64,000 nucleotides of DNA, taken from assembly GCF_024170005.1 (NCBI RefSeq), contig NZ_JALJXJ010000011.1:248001-312000 (forward strand), written 5' to 3'. This document shows, piece by piece, positions 11,384-20,708 of this stretch (position 1 is its first letter; each line of letters starts with the position of its first letter). The DNA is from Azospirillum lipoferum (GTDB lineage: Bacteria; Pseudomonadota; Alphaproteobacteria; Azospirillales; Azospirillaceae). A model generated the notes under the pieces. It was not told the DNA's origin. It ran no database searches and saw nothing but the letters and a program-made list of their open reading frames with translations. The position numbers were made by a program, and so were the translations under genes.

Positions 11384-12040
11384 TCAGCGGGCGACGTACC
11401 AGTCGGCGCGGTGGTTGAAGGCGACGAAAGCGTTCAGCACTGCTGCGCCCAGGATCGACGCCAGCAGCGCCGGCCAGTCCAGCACGAAGGCGGCAGCTGA
11501 GAACACGGCCAGATCGAACAGCGACTGCAACCAGCCCGCCCGGAACCCGGTCTTCTCTTGCAGGTAATAGGCAAGGATGCCGACACCGCCACCGCTGGCG
11601 CCGTGACGGAACAGCCCGATCACCCCGATCCCGACGCAGAAGCCGGCCAGCACCGCCGCGACATAGGGGTTGATGGCGCTGAAGCTCATCATCGACGGCA
11701 GCAGGCTGGACAGCACGGCGATGCCGGTCACCGCAATCAGCGATTTGACCGTAAAGCCGACGCCGATGCGGGCCAGCGCAAGAAAATAGAAAGGCAGATT
11801 GACCAGGAAGAACAGAATTCCGAAATCGATGCCCGTCGCGTAAGAAATTACAAAGGTCAGCCCCGCCGCCTGCCCGGTGACCAGCCCTGCGGCATGAAGA
11901 ATGGCAATTCCGAACGATGTCATGACGATGCCGAACAGTTGACCTTGCAAATTGTCAAAGAAACTGTGCGCTGCGAGCGGGCGCTCGTAAGTGACCGATG
12001 CAGGGGACGACGAAATAGTCGAGGCAGAATTGTTTGCCAT
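11384..12040 (-). CDS. YitT family membrane protein
   Basis: A 218-residue integral membrane protein with about five or six hydrophobic segments, including LFGIVMTSFGIAILHAAGL, YATGIDFGILFFLVNLPFYF, a long segment around VAAVLAGFCVGIGVIGLF and a C-terminal LLASILGAAVLNAFVAF. The GLVTGQAAGL and the Gly-rich GASGGGVGILAYYL motifs are typical of the YitT family. The family's transport role is not well defined. The ATG at 12040 has GGGGTGG just upstream; a GTG three codons earlier is possible. A perfect inverted repeat lies about 50 bases upstream in the probable promoter. Confidence 0.83.
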   Translation of the reverse strand: MANNSASTISSSPASVTYERPLAAHSFFDNLQGQLFGIVMTSFGIAILHAAGLVTGQAAGLTFVISYATGIDFGILFFLVNLPFYFLALARIGVGFTVKSLIAVTGIAVLSSLLPSMMSFSAINPYVAAVLAGFCVGIGVIGLFRHGASGGGVGILAYYLQEKTGFRAGWLQSLFDLAVFSAAAFVLDWPALLASILGAAVLNAFVAFNHRADWYVAR

Positions 12041-12088
12041 GCCAGCCACCCCTTGGTATCGCCTGTGTGTTTACGTGCGACGACCAAT

Positions 12089-12111
12089 ATAGGTCATTTC
12101 TACTGACCTAT
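12089..12111. promoter_or_regulatory. Palindrome upstream of the yitT-like gene, operator candidate
   Basis: A perfect inverted repeat of eight bases, ATAGGTCA and TGACCTAT, separated by seven bases. It lies about 50 bases before the start of the minus-strand YitT-like gene. The GGTCA-N7-TGACC geometry suits a dimeric repressor of the GntR, MarR or LacI type, but no such regulator gene is adjacent. Confidence 0.5.
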
Positions 12112-12115
12112 CCAT

Positions 12116-12133
12116 ACTTCGCTTTGGCGAAGT
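12116..12133. other. Small perfect hairpin between yitT-like and threonine dehydratase genes
   Basis: ACTTCGC and GCGAAGT pair perfectly around a TTTG loop. It is five bases from the larger palindrome upstream of the YitT-like gene. No T-run follows in either direction, so it is not a standard terminator. It lies in a 228-base region that otherwise holds GC-rich sequence with short CCTCCCC/GGGGAGG complementary stretches near 12192-12233. Confidence 0.4.
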
Positions 12134-12268
12134 GGTGAGCTATGCGTTTTGCGGGGCATGGACGAGGAGGCGGTCCTTTGGTGCCAGCTGCCATTCCCCT
12201 CCCCACCCCTTTTTCCACAGGACGGGGAGGTGGCAAAGGAGCCTACAGAACAATGGACGGATGGAAAC

Positions 12269-13246
12269 TCACGCCGCCAACGTCCGCGCCAGCGTGTCGC
12301 CGTCTACATTGCGGCCGGACAGCACCGCCACCGTCCGCCCCGTCCGTCCCAGCCGACCACCAAGCACTGCCGCGACTCCCGCTGCCCCGGCCCCTTCCAC
12401 CACCACGCCGAAGGAGCGGTGCAGGGCGCGCATCGCCGCAGCGATTTCCCCCTCCTCCACCTCGACCACCCGGTCGACCAGAGTGTCGACGATGGCCTGG
12501 GGCAATTTGCCGAGCGCATGGACGTTGATCCCGTCGGCCAGCGTCGGACCGCCGCGCCGGGCCAGCCGCACGCCGATCACCCGCACCCACGGGTTCTGCG
12601 CCTTCACCGCGGCGGCCACCCCGGCCAGCAGGCCGCCGCCGCCGACCGGCACCACCACCGTGTCGACATCGGGACGGTCGGCCAGGATCTCCAGCCCGAC
12701 GGTCCCCTGGCCGGCGATCACGTCGGGATCGTCATAGGGGTGGAGGAATGTCAACCGCCGCTCCGCCGCCAGCTCCAGCGCCTTCCCCTTCGCCTCGCCC
12801 ACCGTGGCGCCGTGCAGGACCACCTCGGCACCCAGTTCTGTGGTGCGCTCCACCTTGCAGCGGGGGGCCGTCTCCGGCATCACGATGGTGGCCTTCACCC
12901 CCAGCCGGGCGGCGTGCAGCGCCACCCCCTGCGCATGGTTGCCGGCCGACATCGCTACCACGCCGCCGGCCCGTTCCGGCGCCGTCAGCCGCAGCAGGCG
13001 GTTCAGCGCACCACGCTCCTTGAAGGCGCCGGTGGCCTGGAACACCTCCGCCTTCAACCACAGGTCCCGTTCCAGCGTCGGCGCATGCAGCAGCGGCGTG
13101 CGGACGATCTGGCCGGACAGCCGCCGGGCGGCATCGGTCACCGCGGACAGCGGCAACCACGCCGGCAGACGGTCTTCGAAATCGGGGCTGTGGACGGAAG
13201 CGCAGACGGAAAGGGTGCACGCGGCATCGGTATGCGCGGTGAACAT
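12269..13246 (-). CDS. Threonine ammonia-lyase / threonine-serine dehydratase family, PLP-dependent
   Basis: A 325-residue fold-type II PLP enzyme. Lys76 in TGAFKERGA is the Schiff-base lysine, the GGGGLLAG loop near residue 205 binds the PLP phosphate, and a C-terminal SGRN motif matches the family's SGGN position with one change. There is no C-terminal ACT-like regulatory domain, so it resembles short catabolic TdcB-like enzymes or serine/threonine dehydratases rather than the biosynthetic IlvA. It would convert threonine to 2-oxobutanoate and ammonia, or serine to pyruvate. It is a single gene; no linked transporter or regulator is seen. Confidence 0.82.
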   Translation of the reverse strand: MFTAHTDAACTLSVCASVHSPDFEDRLPAWLPLSAVTDAARRLSGQIVRTPLLHAPTLERDLWLKAEVFQATGAFKERGALNRLLRLTAPERAGGVVAMSAGNHAQGVALHAARLGVKATIVMPETAPRCKVERTTELGAEVVLHGATVGEAKGKALELAAERRLTFLHPYDDPDVIAGQGTVGLEILADRPDVDTVVVPVGGGGLLAGVAAAVKAQNPWVRVIGVRLARRGGPTLADGINVHALGKLPQAIVDTLVDRVVEVEEGEIAAAMRALHRSFGVVVEGAGAAGVAAVLGGRLGRTGRTVAVLSGRNVDGDTLARTLAA

Positions 13247-13627
13247 CGCGAAGCTCCTCGGCGAACGAATTTTTGGGGTAGGACGGGCGTGCCCGGACCG
13301 CCTCAGCGGACCGGGTGATTAATTCGCGCCGAGCCACACATTCGCTCGCCGAAACGGACATCGAGAACCGACGCCGCAGCAGCGGTCAGAACATTCGACT
13401 TGCCATGAACCGGATTGAGGGTCCCGGAAACCACAAGGTGCAGCGACACGCCACACACTCCACACGACCATTGAACACGAAAACGGCAACTCTCCGACGC
13501 TTCAGAGCGCCGGGCCGGTAATTCGCATTCGCATGGTGTCGCTGGTCTTCATGGGATCTGCATACCCGTTGCCGCGGCGGCGGTCAAGCCGTCATCGTTC
13601 AAAATGTCGTAACGCCAACACCGCGCT
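13247..13627. other. Non-coding gap with one GC-rich hairpin
   Basis: About 380 bases between two minus-strand genes with no convincing coding frame. The only structure I find is a hairpin at 13292-13315: CCCGGACCGC and GCGGACCGGG pair around CTCA with a single A-A mismatch. It lies about 50 bases upstream of the threonine dehydratase start, so it could be a leader or operator element of that gene. The rest is unremarkable, and no tRNA-like fold or promoter stands out. Confidence 0.45.
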
Positions 13628-15088
13628 TCACGTCACCTCGACCCGGTTCCGCCCAAGCGCCTTGGCCCGGTAGAGCGCCTGATCGGCCCGGCCCAGCACG
13701 CTTTCCACCGTATCGCCCAGCGGCCGCACCTCGGTCAGGCCGAAGCTTCCGGTCAGTTGGAAGCACCGGCCATCGGGCAACTCGATCGCCAGCGCGGCCA
13801 AGCCGTTGCGCAGCCGCTCCGCGATCGCCACACCGTCGGCGCGCGAGCTGTCCGGCAGCAGGATGGCGAATTCCTCTCCGCCGATACGGCCGATCTGGTC
13901 GGTGGCGCGCATCTGACTGCGGATTTCCTCGACCACCCTGCGAATCGCGATGTCACCGGCGCCGTGGCCCATCTCGTCGTTGATACGCTTGAAATGGTCG
14001 ATGTCGAGCATGACGAGGCAGGCCGCGCCGCCGGTCTGGCGACTGTCCGCAACGGCCTCCTGCCCGGTCAGCAGCCGTTCCAGCAGGTCCAGGATATGCC
14101 GGCGGTTGTGAGCGCCGCTCAACGGATCGGTGGTGGCGAGACGCTGCAGTTCGCGTTCCATCCGTCGGCGCTCGGTGATGTCGGTGGCGATGCCGATCAC
14201 CCCAGCCGCCGCACCATCGGGCGAGGACAGCGGACGCTTCACCACCAGCAATTCACGCGAGTCCCCATCCGCTCCCGACACGCTGGTCTCGAAGGAGAAG
14301 GAGTCCGTCCCGGCCGGCGCCTGCTCCGAAACATCCTGGGTCCCGACGGACCATTCGATCCCCTCGGCGGCGTTCGGAAACAGTTCGCGGAAAGCGCGGT
14401 TGCACAGGGCGTAGCGGCCGGCAGCGTCCCTGTACCAGACAGGACTCGGCATCAGTTCCACCAGATTCTCGATGAAGCGACGCTGCTCGTCGGCCAGCGC
14501 GGTCTGCCGTTCCAGCTCCGCCGTGCGTTCGGCAACGCGCCGTTCCAGCGATTGGTTCAGCGTTTCGATGGTGACCAGATCGCACCAACCGCGCACGGCG
14601 CTCACCAGACTGGTGAACAGCTTCTGGGCGGTCAGTTCCGCCTTGCTTTTGTAGTCGTTGATGTCGTAGGCGACGATGGCGTCGCGCTCCGGTGCCTGTC
14701 CGGGCTGGCCGGTGCGCAGGATGATGCGGATATGCCGGTTGCCCAGATCGCGCCGGATGTGATGAACCAGACGCAGGCCCGCATCCTGGGTCTCCATCAC
14801 CACGTCGAGGAGGACAACGGGCAGGTCCGTCCGCTCGGCCAGAATCACCCGCGCCTCCGCAGCGGAAAAGGCGCTGACGACAGCGAAGCGGCGGCCTTCG
14901 AATTCGAAATCGTTCAGCAGCACCCGCGTCATCGCGTGCACCTGCTCGTCGTCGTCAACCACCAGAACCGGCCAAGGAATGGCAGCCGACGAAAGCCGGG
15001 TCGGCGCCGTTCCAGCATCGTCATCCTGGAACATCAGGTCGTCTGGCGCCATGGTTCCTGCCGAGCTTTGCCCAGTTGAGGGTTGCAT
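13628..15088 (-). CDS. Response regulator with PAS and GGDEF domains (diguanylate cyclase)
   Basis: A 486-residue signalling protein. An N-terminal receiver domain has the acidic VVDDDEQ pocket and the phosphoacceptor Asp95 in VVLLDVVME. A short coiled coil (AERTAELERQ) leads to a PAS domain ending in the typical IGIATDITERRRMEREL, and a GGDEF domain follows with active-site GGEEF at about residue 403. The inhibitory RxxD site (RATD) is present five residues before it. It should make cyclic di-GMP on phosphorylation, with product feedback. It is the last gene of a three-gene operon. The ATG at 15088 lies 10 bases after the upstream stop; an ATG at 15052 with AGGAA upstream is an alternative start. 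Confidence 0.87.
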   Translation of the reverse strand: MQPSTGQSSAGTMAPDDLMFQDDDAGTAPTRLSSAAIPWPVLVVDDDEQVHAMTRVLLNDFEFEGRRFAVVSAFSAAEARVILAERTDLPVVLLDVVMETQDAGLRLVHHIRRDLGNRHIRIILRTGQPGQAPERDAIVAYDINDYKSKAELTAQKLFTSLVSAVRGWCDLVTIETLNQSLERRVAERTAELERQTALADEQRRFIENLVELMPSPVWYRDAAGRYALCNRAFRELFPNAAEGIEWSVGTQDVSEQAPAGTDSFSFETSVSGADGDSRELLVVKRPLSSPDGAAAGVIGIATDITERRRMERELQRLATTDPLSGAHNRRHILDLLERLLTGQEAVADSRQTGGAACLVMLDIDHFKRINDEMGHGAGDIAIRRVVEEIRSQMRATDQIGRIGGEEFAILLPDSSRADGVAIAERLRNGLAALAIELPDGRCFQLTGSFGLTEVRPLGDTVESVLGRADQALYRAKALGRNRVEVT

Positions 15089-15098
15089 AAGACTGTAC

Positions 15099-16721
15099 TC
15101 ACTGGACTTCGATGTCGACACCTGAAAAATCCTGATTGAAAATGTTGTTCGTGTAGTTTTTCACCTCCTGGCGGTGGGCGACGACGATGATGGAGTTCGC
15201 AATGGGAAACCACGGGGTTTCCCGATGGAAGATCTGCTGGGCTTCCCGGTAATGGGCGGTCCGCCGGGCGACATCGCTGGTGACCTTGGCTCTGGTGATC
15301 TGCTCTTCGAAATCGGAATTGCACCATCTGGCGATGTTGGCGCCGCCAGGACGCACCGCGCCACAGCTCAGCAGGAAATACAGAAAATTGTCAGGGTCGC
15401 CATTGTCGCCGGTCCAGCCATAGAGCACCATGTCCTGATCGCCCTTCGTCACATTGCGGCGATAGTTGCCCCAGCTTTCGGTCTTCAGGGTGAGCTTGAT
15501 CCCGACACGTTCCAGATTCTCCCGAATTATCTCGGCGGCGCGCTTGCCGCTGGGCAGGTACGGGCGCGTCACCGGCGTGTACCACAGGTCGAGGGCGAAG
15601 CCTTCGGGATAGCCCGCCTCGACCAGCAGGCGGCGGGCCTCGACCGGATCGAACGGATAATCCTCGATACCGTCATTATAGGACCACATGCCGGGCGGAA
15701 TCGGGTTCTTGGCCGGCAACCCGCCATTCTGATAGACCGCGTCGACCAGGGTGCGCTTGTCGATCGCCAGCGTGATCGCCCGCCTTACCCGCACATCGTC
15801 CAACGGCGGCTTCTGGGTGTTGAACGCCATGTAGGCGACGTTCCGCCCATCCTGCTGCTCCAGCACCAGATTGGGATCTTTCTCGATGTTCCCCAGTTCG
15901 GCCGGGTTGGGGAAGATCATCACGTGGCATTCACCTGACCGCAGCTTGTTCAGGCGCACCGCGATGTTCGGCGTGATCGAGTAGATCAGATTGTCCAGCG
16001 GCTGGCGCCCGCGCCAATAGCCGTCGAAGGCCTTGTAGCGGATGGCCACATCCTTCTGGTAGGACACCAAATGAAATGGTCCCGTCCCGATCGGCTTTTC
16101 GTCGAACAGGTCGGGACGGCCGGCTTTCATCAGGGTGTCGGCATATTCGGCTGACTGGATCGAAAGGAACGGCATCGCCAGATCGGCCAGGAAGGGAGCT
16201 TCCGGGTGGTCCAAGGTGATACGGATGGTGTGATCGCCCAGCTTCTCCACCGATTTCAGCAGGGTGGGCAGCCCCATATCCTTGAAGTAATCGTAGGTTG
16301 CAGGCCCTATCTTGTGATAGGGATGATCAGTCTTCCATTGACGCTCGAAGGTAAACAGAACGTCATCGGCATTCAGCGGCCGGCTCGGGGTGAACAGATC
16401 GTTGGAATGGAAATTCACATTCCGGCGCAGATAGAAATCATAGACCAGTCCATCAGCCGAGATCGTGTAGGATTCAGCCAGACCGCTGTTCATGATCTGC
16501 CCATCCGGTTCCATCTCGACCAGTTTGCTGAACAGCGGAGTCACCGCATTCACAGTGGTGCCGGACGTGGAGACCTGTGCATTGAAACTCTGCGGATTTC
16601 CCTCGGTGCAGTAAACGAGAGACTTGTCGGCAAAGGCCGTACCGGACATTCCGGCAAGCCCGGCAAGAACAGCTGCCCCCGTCACAAGACTCCGCGGCAA
16701 CGTCTTCAGCGGCAACGGCAT
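15099..16721 (-). CDS. ABC-type peptide/nickel solute-binding protein (SBP_bac_5 family)
   Basis: A 540-residue periplasmic binding protein of the DppA/OppA type. A signal peptide (about residues 1-31, ending GTAFA-DKS) precedes the mature start LVYCTEGNPQSFNAQ, where the family signature begins. Further family blocks are KPIGTGPFHLVSY and VRRAITLAIDK. These proteins bind di- or oligopeptides or related solutes for import, but no permease or ATPase gene is nearby. Its ATG follows directly on the stop codon of the upstream sensor kinase (TGAATG), so translation is coupled. This suggests that it acts as the ligand-binding part of a sensory complex, or is shared with a distant transporter. The first idea is inference. 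Confidence 0.88.
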   Translation of the reverse strand: MPLPLKTLPRSLVTGAAVLAGLAGMSGTAFADKSLVYCTEGNPQSFNAQVSTSGTTVNAVTPLFSKLVEMEPDGQIMNSGLAESYTISADGLVYDFYLRRNVNFHSNDLFTPSRPLNADDVLFTFERQWKTDHPYHKIGPATYDYFKDMGLPTLLKSVEKLGDHTIRITLDHPEAPFLADLAMPFLSIQSAEYADTLMKAGRPDLFDEKPIGTGPFHLVSYQKDVAIRYKAFDGYWRGRQPLDNLIYSITPNIAVRLNKLRSGECHVMIFPNPAELGNIEKDPNLVLEQQDGRNVAYMAFNTQKPPLDDVRVRRAITLAIDKRTLVDAVYQNGGLPAKNPIPPGMWSYNDGIEDYPFDPVEARRLLVEAGYPEGFALDLWYTPVTRPYLPSGKRAAEIIRENLERVGIKLTLKTESWGNYRRNVTKGDQDMVLYGWTGDNGDPDNFLYFLLSCGAVRPGGANIARWCNSDFEEQITRAKVTSDVARRTAHYREAQQIFHRETPWFPIANSIIVVAHRQEVKNYTNNIFNQDFSGVDIEVQ

Positions 16722-19409
16722 TCACGGCTCCTGCGGGGATGGCACTGCGGCAACCGATGCCATGTTATCAGTGGCAAATCGTCGTGGAAAGCGAATGGTG
16801 AACCGAACACCGCTGTCGGGGAAGCTGTCCACCGCAACCTTTCCACCCAGCCGGTTCACCACGAGATTATAAACAATGTGCAGGCCGAGCCCGGTGCTTC
16901 CAGCACCACGCCGGGTGGTGAAAAAAGGATCGAACACCCGCCCCAGATCGGCGGGAGCGATCCCGCGGCCGTCGTCGGAATAGACCAGCGTCACCATGTC
17001 CGGGCCTTGCGCGGTGGCGGTGATCAGCAGACGGCCCTGCTGTCCCTCGCGGTAGGCATGGGTGATGGAGTTCATCACCAGATTGGTCAGGATCTGCGCC
17101 AGAACACCGGGATAGCCATCGATCTCGATGGTTTCGGGGCACTCCACCCGCAGGCTATGGCCTGCCCGTCGCCAGGATGGGCTGAGACTGGTCGCCAGAT
17201 CCTCCAGATAGGGCTTCAGCAGGAAGAGCCGCTCCTCGCCGCTGGTCTGGTCGGCGGCGACCTGCTTGAAGCTCTGTACCAGCTCGCAGGCCTGCTGCAG
17301 GTTCAGCACCAGCAGCCGGGCGATTTCATCCGCCGTCTCCTGGAACTCGGCGAAATCGCTGCGGCGCAGGTTGCCCCCGCCCGCCTGCCGTGCCAGGACC
17401 GTCAGCCGGTCCTGCAAATGGGTGGCTCCCATCAGGGCGTTACCCAACGGTGTGTTGATCTCGTGCGCAACGCCGGCGACCAGACCACCCAGCGAGGCCA
17501 TCTTCTCCGCCTGGATCAGGTCGGCCTGGGTGCGCCGCAGGTCTTCCAGGGCACGGTCGGCACGGTCCTTCGCCTGGCGGGCCGCCTGTTCACGCAGGCC
17601 GATCTCGCGGATGAAGAAGGCAGCGGCACGCGCCATCGCGCCGAACTCATCCTGGCGGCGCGTGCCGTCGATAGGCCCGGCCAGCGGGTCCTCAGCCAGA
17701 CTGGTCATCTGCCGTTGCAAGCGCAACACCGGCCTGCTGATCGACCGCGCCACCACCACCGCGGCACCACCGGCCAACAGCAGGCCGATGGTCGCGCCGA
17801 TGATCAGGATGCGGGTCAGCAGCTCGCCGATGCGCGCGGCCTCGTTACGGAAGGTCTCGTCCAGCTGCCGGGCGGTCTCGACCAGGGCGCCGGCGTCCCG
17901 GTCCATGGCAATCAGCAGTTCGTTCAGCCGGCGCAGCCCTTCAGCCGTGCGGCGCAGGCTTTCACGCCAGTTGCGGATGGCCGACAGCACATCGTCCTGC
18001 AACAGCGGCGACATGGGCAGGCCGCGCACCGTCTCCAGCAGGGTGCTGGCATCGGCCACGATGCGGTCGGCCTCCTCAGCGTCGCGCACCGCCACCGCGT
18101 CACCCGCCCGCCGGCCCAGGCGCAACGCGACGACGGCGACGTTCTGCGTCTCCTGTTCGGTGTCGTTGGCCTGGATGGCGTAGGCGATCAGCTGCACCAC
18201 CTCGTCCTGGATCGCGGTGTATCCGGTGGCCTTCACCATCAGGATGCGGGCGGTCAACGCCTCGATGGCCGACGCCGCCTCCGCCCCGGCGCGCTGCGCC
18301 GCTTCGAGCGCCTGCTGAGCCGCGGCGGCGCGGGCCTGGACGCTGTAAAGCCCTTCCAGCGGCAACCGCAGGGACGGCAGCAGGGAAGACAGGAAGGTCA
18401 CATCGGGCTGGTGATTCAGCGTTCCGGTCAGCACCAGCGCCCGCACCACCGGCAGCGTGCGGACGACCTGCTCCGCAAGCATCTGCTCGCCCAAGGGAAC
18501 GGAAGTCGTCCGGCCTTCGGCATTGCTGGACCCCAGTCCCGCCACTGCCTGTGCCGTCGCCTCGAAGCGACTCAATGCCACGTCACGTTCCGCCTGGGCC
18601 CCGCGCAGTTCGGCGACGGCAGCCTGCAAATCGGCGACCGTGGCGGCATAGCGGGCGGCGGCCTGCTTCGCCGGATAGCGGTCGACCAGCGGGTCGGTCC
18701 GCCCCAACGCCGCCTGCAGCCGGTCGGCGGTTGCCGTCAACCTGTCGATGGCAATGCGGAAATCCGCCCGGGTCAGCGGACGTCCGTTGCCGAACAGGCC
18801 CATCCCGAACCCGAGGGCGGCGACGTGCTGGGCCTCCGCACGCTGCAAATCCAGCATCGCCTCGCGGAGTTCATGGGCACCATCGACCACGTCGCGGCTG
18901 TCGCGCAAGCGCCGGTCGGCTTCGGTCAGCGATCCCAGGGAGTCGACGTTGGCGGCATGCTGCCGTTCACGGGCCCGGTCGGTCAGCGTCATCAGGGTGG
19001 CGGCGTGGCGCCCCATGTCGGCTACGGCGGAGTCGTTCGCGGCCGTCACCTGGATGAAGCTGCGCATCTGGTCGACATAGCGTGCCAGCACCGCGGTCGC
19101 CCGCTCCACCTCCGCCCGGTGAGGGTCGGCCGATCCGGTCTTGCCCAGCTGACGCAACTCGGCCGCCGCCGAGTCCGACATCGTCTCGAAGCGGTTGGCA
19201 CGGCTGGCGCGGTCGGCTGGCGCCACCTGAAGATAGTCGATGCGGGCGGCGGTCGCGGCCAGCACATCGCGATAGACCGAACCGGCGAGCACCGCCGATT
19301 CGTACACCCGCTCGCTGCGGGCCAGCAGCAGCCCGCCCGCCACCGCGATAACCGCCGCGACTACGACGGGCACGCCCCCGACGACGGCGATGCGCGAACG
19401 AATCCTCAT
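16722..19409 (-). CDS. Sensor histidine kinase with large helical periplasmic region
   Basis: An 895-residue membrane kinase. A first transmembrane segment is at about residues 8-30. A very long Ala-rich, helical periplasmic region of about 500 residues, resembling TorS-type sensors, is closed by a second segment near residues 533-556 (IIGATIGLLLAGGAAVVVA). A HAMP domain follows. The phosphoacceptor is His649 in AGVAHEINTPLGN. The ATPase domain shows the N box (LTNLVMNSITHA), DDGRGI, the F box (VFDPFFTTR) and GSTGLGLHIVY. No receiver is attached. It leads an operon with a peptide-binding protein and a receiver-GGDEF protein, which would be its natural partners. Confidence 0.88.
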   Translation of the reverse strand: MRIRSRIAVVGGVPVVVAAVIAVAGGLLLARSERVYESAVLAGSVYRDVLAATAARIDYLQVAPADRASRANRFETMSDSAAAELRQLGKTGSADPHRAEVERATAVLARYVDQMRSFIQVTAANDSAVADMGRHAATLMTLTDRARERQHAANVDSLGSLTEADRRLRDSRDVVDGAHELREAMLDLQRAEAQHVAALGFGMGLFGNGRPLTRADFRIAIDRLTATADRLQAALGRTDPLVDRYPAKQAAARYAATVADLQAAVAELRGAQAERDVALSRFEATAQAVAGLGSSNAEGRTTSVPLGEQMLAEQVVRTLPVVRALVLTGTLNHQPDVTFLSSLLPSLRLPLEGLYSVQARAAAAQQALEAAQRAGAEAASAIEALTARILMVKATGYTAIQDEVVQLIAYAIQANDTEQETQNVAVVALRLGRRAGDAVAVRDAEEADRIVADASTLLETVRGLPMSPLLQDDVLSAIRNWRESLRRTAEGLRRLNELLIAMDRDAGALVETARQLDETFRNEAARIGELLTRILIIGATIGLLLAGGAAVVVARSISRPVLRLQRQMTSLAEDPLAGPIDGTRRQDEFGAMARAAAFFIREIGLREQAARQAKDRADRALEDLRRTQADLIQAEKMASLGGLVAGVAHEINTPLGNALMGATHLQDRLTVLARQAGGGNLRRSDFAEFQETADEIARLLVLNLQQACELVQSFKQVAADQTSGEERLFLLKPYLEDLATSLSPSWRRAGHSLRVECPETIEIDGYPGVLAQILTNLVMNSITHAYREGQQGRLLITATAQGPDMVTLVYSDDGRGIAPADLGRVFDPFFTTRRGAGSTGLGLHIVYNLVVNRLGGKVAVDSFPDSGVRFTIRFPRRFATDNMASVAAVPSPQEP

Positions 19410-19583
19410 GCGCGTTTCGCCGCGTCGTCACATGCGCCGGCTGCCCGGAAAGATTGCCGGGAGACGGACAGGCATTGGGAAAAGGATGAAGGGCGATCCG
19501 CCACGAACGCTCCGCACTCTGGACCTTATTGGCCTTAGCAGAGCAATGGACTACGGCAAAGGGATAAAACTTCCGGCAAATAA

Positions 19584-19629
19584 GGGATAGGCTGTATGGG
19601 GCGCAAGGCCGCCCCATACAGCCTATCCC
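19584..19629 (-). terminator. Rho-independent terminator after choX
   Basis: A perfect 20-base stem (19584-19603 with 19610-19629) encloses a six-base loop. Reading on the minus strand, the stem is followed at once by TTATTT. It begins ten bases after the choX-like stop codon, so it should end that transcript before the sensor-kinase operon. The unbroken 20-bp arms are unusually long for a simple terminator. Confidence 0.85.
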
Positions 19630-19638
19630 GTCGGCCGA

Positions 19639-20613
19639 TCACGACTTTGCCGCGACACCGAGCTTGGCCTGCACCGCTGCCAAACCGTCCTTGCCATCAA
19701 TGGTAGTGACGCCCGACAGCCAGCTCTTCAGCACGTCCGGGTTCTTCTTCAACCAGGCCTTGGCGGCGGCATCGGGCTTCTTGTTGCCGTTCATGATGTC
19801 GTCCATCACGGCGTTTTCCATCGCCAGCGTGAAGGACAGGTTGGACAGCAGCTTGCCCACGTTCGGGCATTCCGCGGCGTAGCCCTTGCGCACGTTGGTG
19901 GCGACGGTGGCGCCACCCAGGTTGGGGCCGAACCAGTCGTCGCCGCCTTCAAGGTAGGTCAGCTCGAAGCTCTTGTTCATCGGGTGCGGTTCCCAGCCCA
20001 GGAAGACCACCCAGCCCTTGTTGCGGGTTGCCCGCTTGACCTCTGCCAGCATGCCGGCCTCGCTGGATTCCACCAGCTTGAAGTCCTTCAGACCGAAGGC
20101 GTCGGCTTTCAGCATCTTGTCGATGATCAGGTTGCCGTCGTTGCCGGCCTCGATGCCGTAGATCTTGCCGCTCAGCTTGTCCTTGAACTTGGCGATGTCG
20201 GCGAAGGTCTTCAGCCCGGCGTCGGCGGCGTATTTCGGCACGGCCAAAGTGTATTTGGCGCCTTCCAGATTGACCCGCGTCACCTCGACCGAACCGTCTT
20301 CCAGCACCGGCTTGATGAAGGGTTCCATTGTCGGCATCCAGTTGCCGAGGAAGACGTCCAGCGACTTGGTCTTCAGCCCCGTGTAGACCAGCGGCACCGA
20401 CGACATGGTGGTGGTCGGCTTGTAGCCCAGTGCATCCAGCGTGACGGAGGCGAGTGCCGTCGTCGCCGCGATGTCGGTCCAGCCGACATCACCGAAGCGC
20501 ACCGTCTTGCAGGCGGCAGGCTCGGCGGCCAGCGCCCCGCCGGCTCCCAGTGCCATGACCACGGCGATGCCGGCACCCGCGATCCCGTTGGCCAGAGCCT
20601 TCCATCCGTTCAT
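19639..20613 (-). CDS. choX: Choline ABC transporter substrate-binding protein
   Basis: A 324-residue periplasmic protein of the ProX/OpuAC family. A signal peptide ends near ALAAEPAACK. Trp residues in VGWTDI, GNWMPT and GWEPHPM are placed like the aromatic box that holds the trimethylammonium group in choline-binding ChoX of rhizobia. It should deliver choline to the ChoW/ChoV transporter encoded about 1.6 kb away for use as carbon source or as glycine betaine precursor. The gene is transcribed alone, divergently from betI, and ends in a strong terminator. In rhizobia choX, choW and choV form one operon, so the split here is notable. Betaine rather than choline binding cannot be excluded. 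Confidence 0.85.
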   Translation of the reverse strand: MNGWKALANGIAGAGIAVVMALGAGGALAAEPAACKTVRFGDVGWTDIAATTALASVTLDALGYKPTTTMSSVPLVYTGLKTKSLDVFLGNWMPTMEPFIKPVLEDGSVEVTRVNLEGAKYTLAVPKYAADAGLKTFADIAKFKDKLSGKIYGIEAGNDGNLIIDKMLKADAFGLKDFKLVESSEAGMLAEVKRATRNKGWVVFLGWEPHPMNKSFELTYLEGGDDWFGPNLGGATVATNVRKGYAAECPNVGKLLSNLSFTLAMENAVMDDIMNGNKKPDAAAKAWLKKNPDVLKSWLSGVTTIDGKDGLAAVQAKLGVAAKS

Positions 20614-20708
20614 ATCCTCAACTCCTCATTCTTGTTGTTCCGGTATGCATGGACTGCCGTTTTCACCATCGACGGGGCGGCGAAAATGGCGCATTTGTTG
20701 CGACGCAG

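Noticed and set aside
16206-19538. A very long open frame on the plus strand across the sensor-kinase gene
   Set aside because: It is antisense to a kinase with all expected motifs; its residues are low-complexity His/Arg/Gln/Gly typical of a GC-rich shadow frame, and it has no ribosome site.
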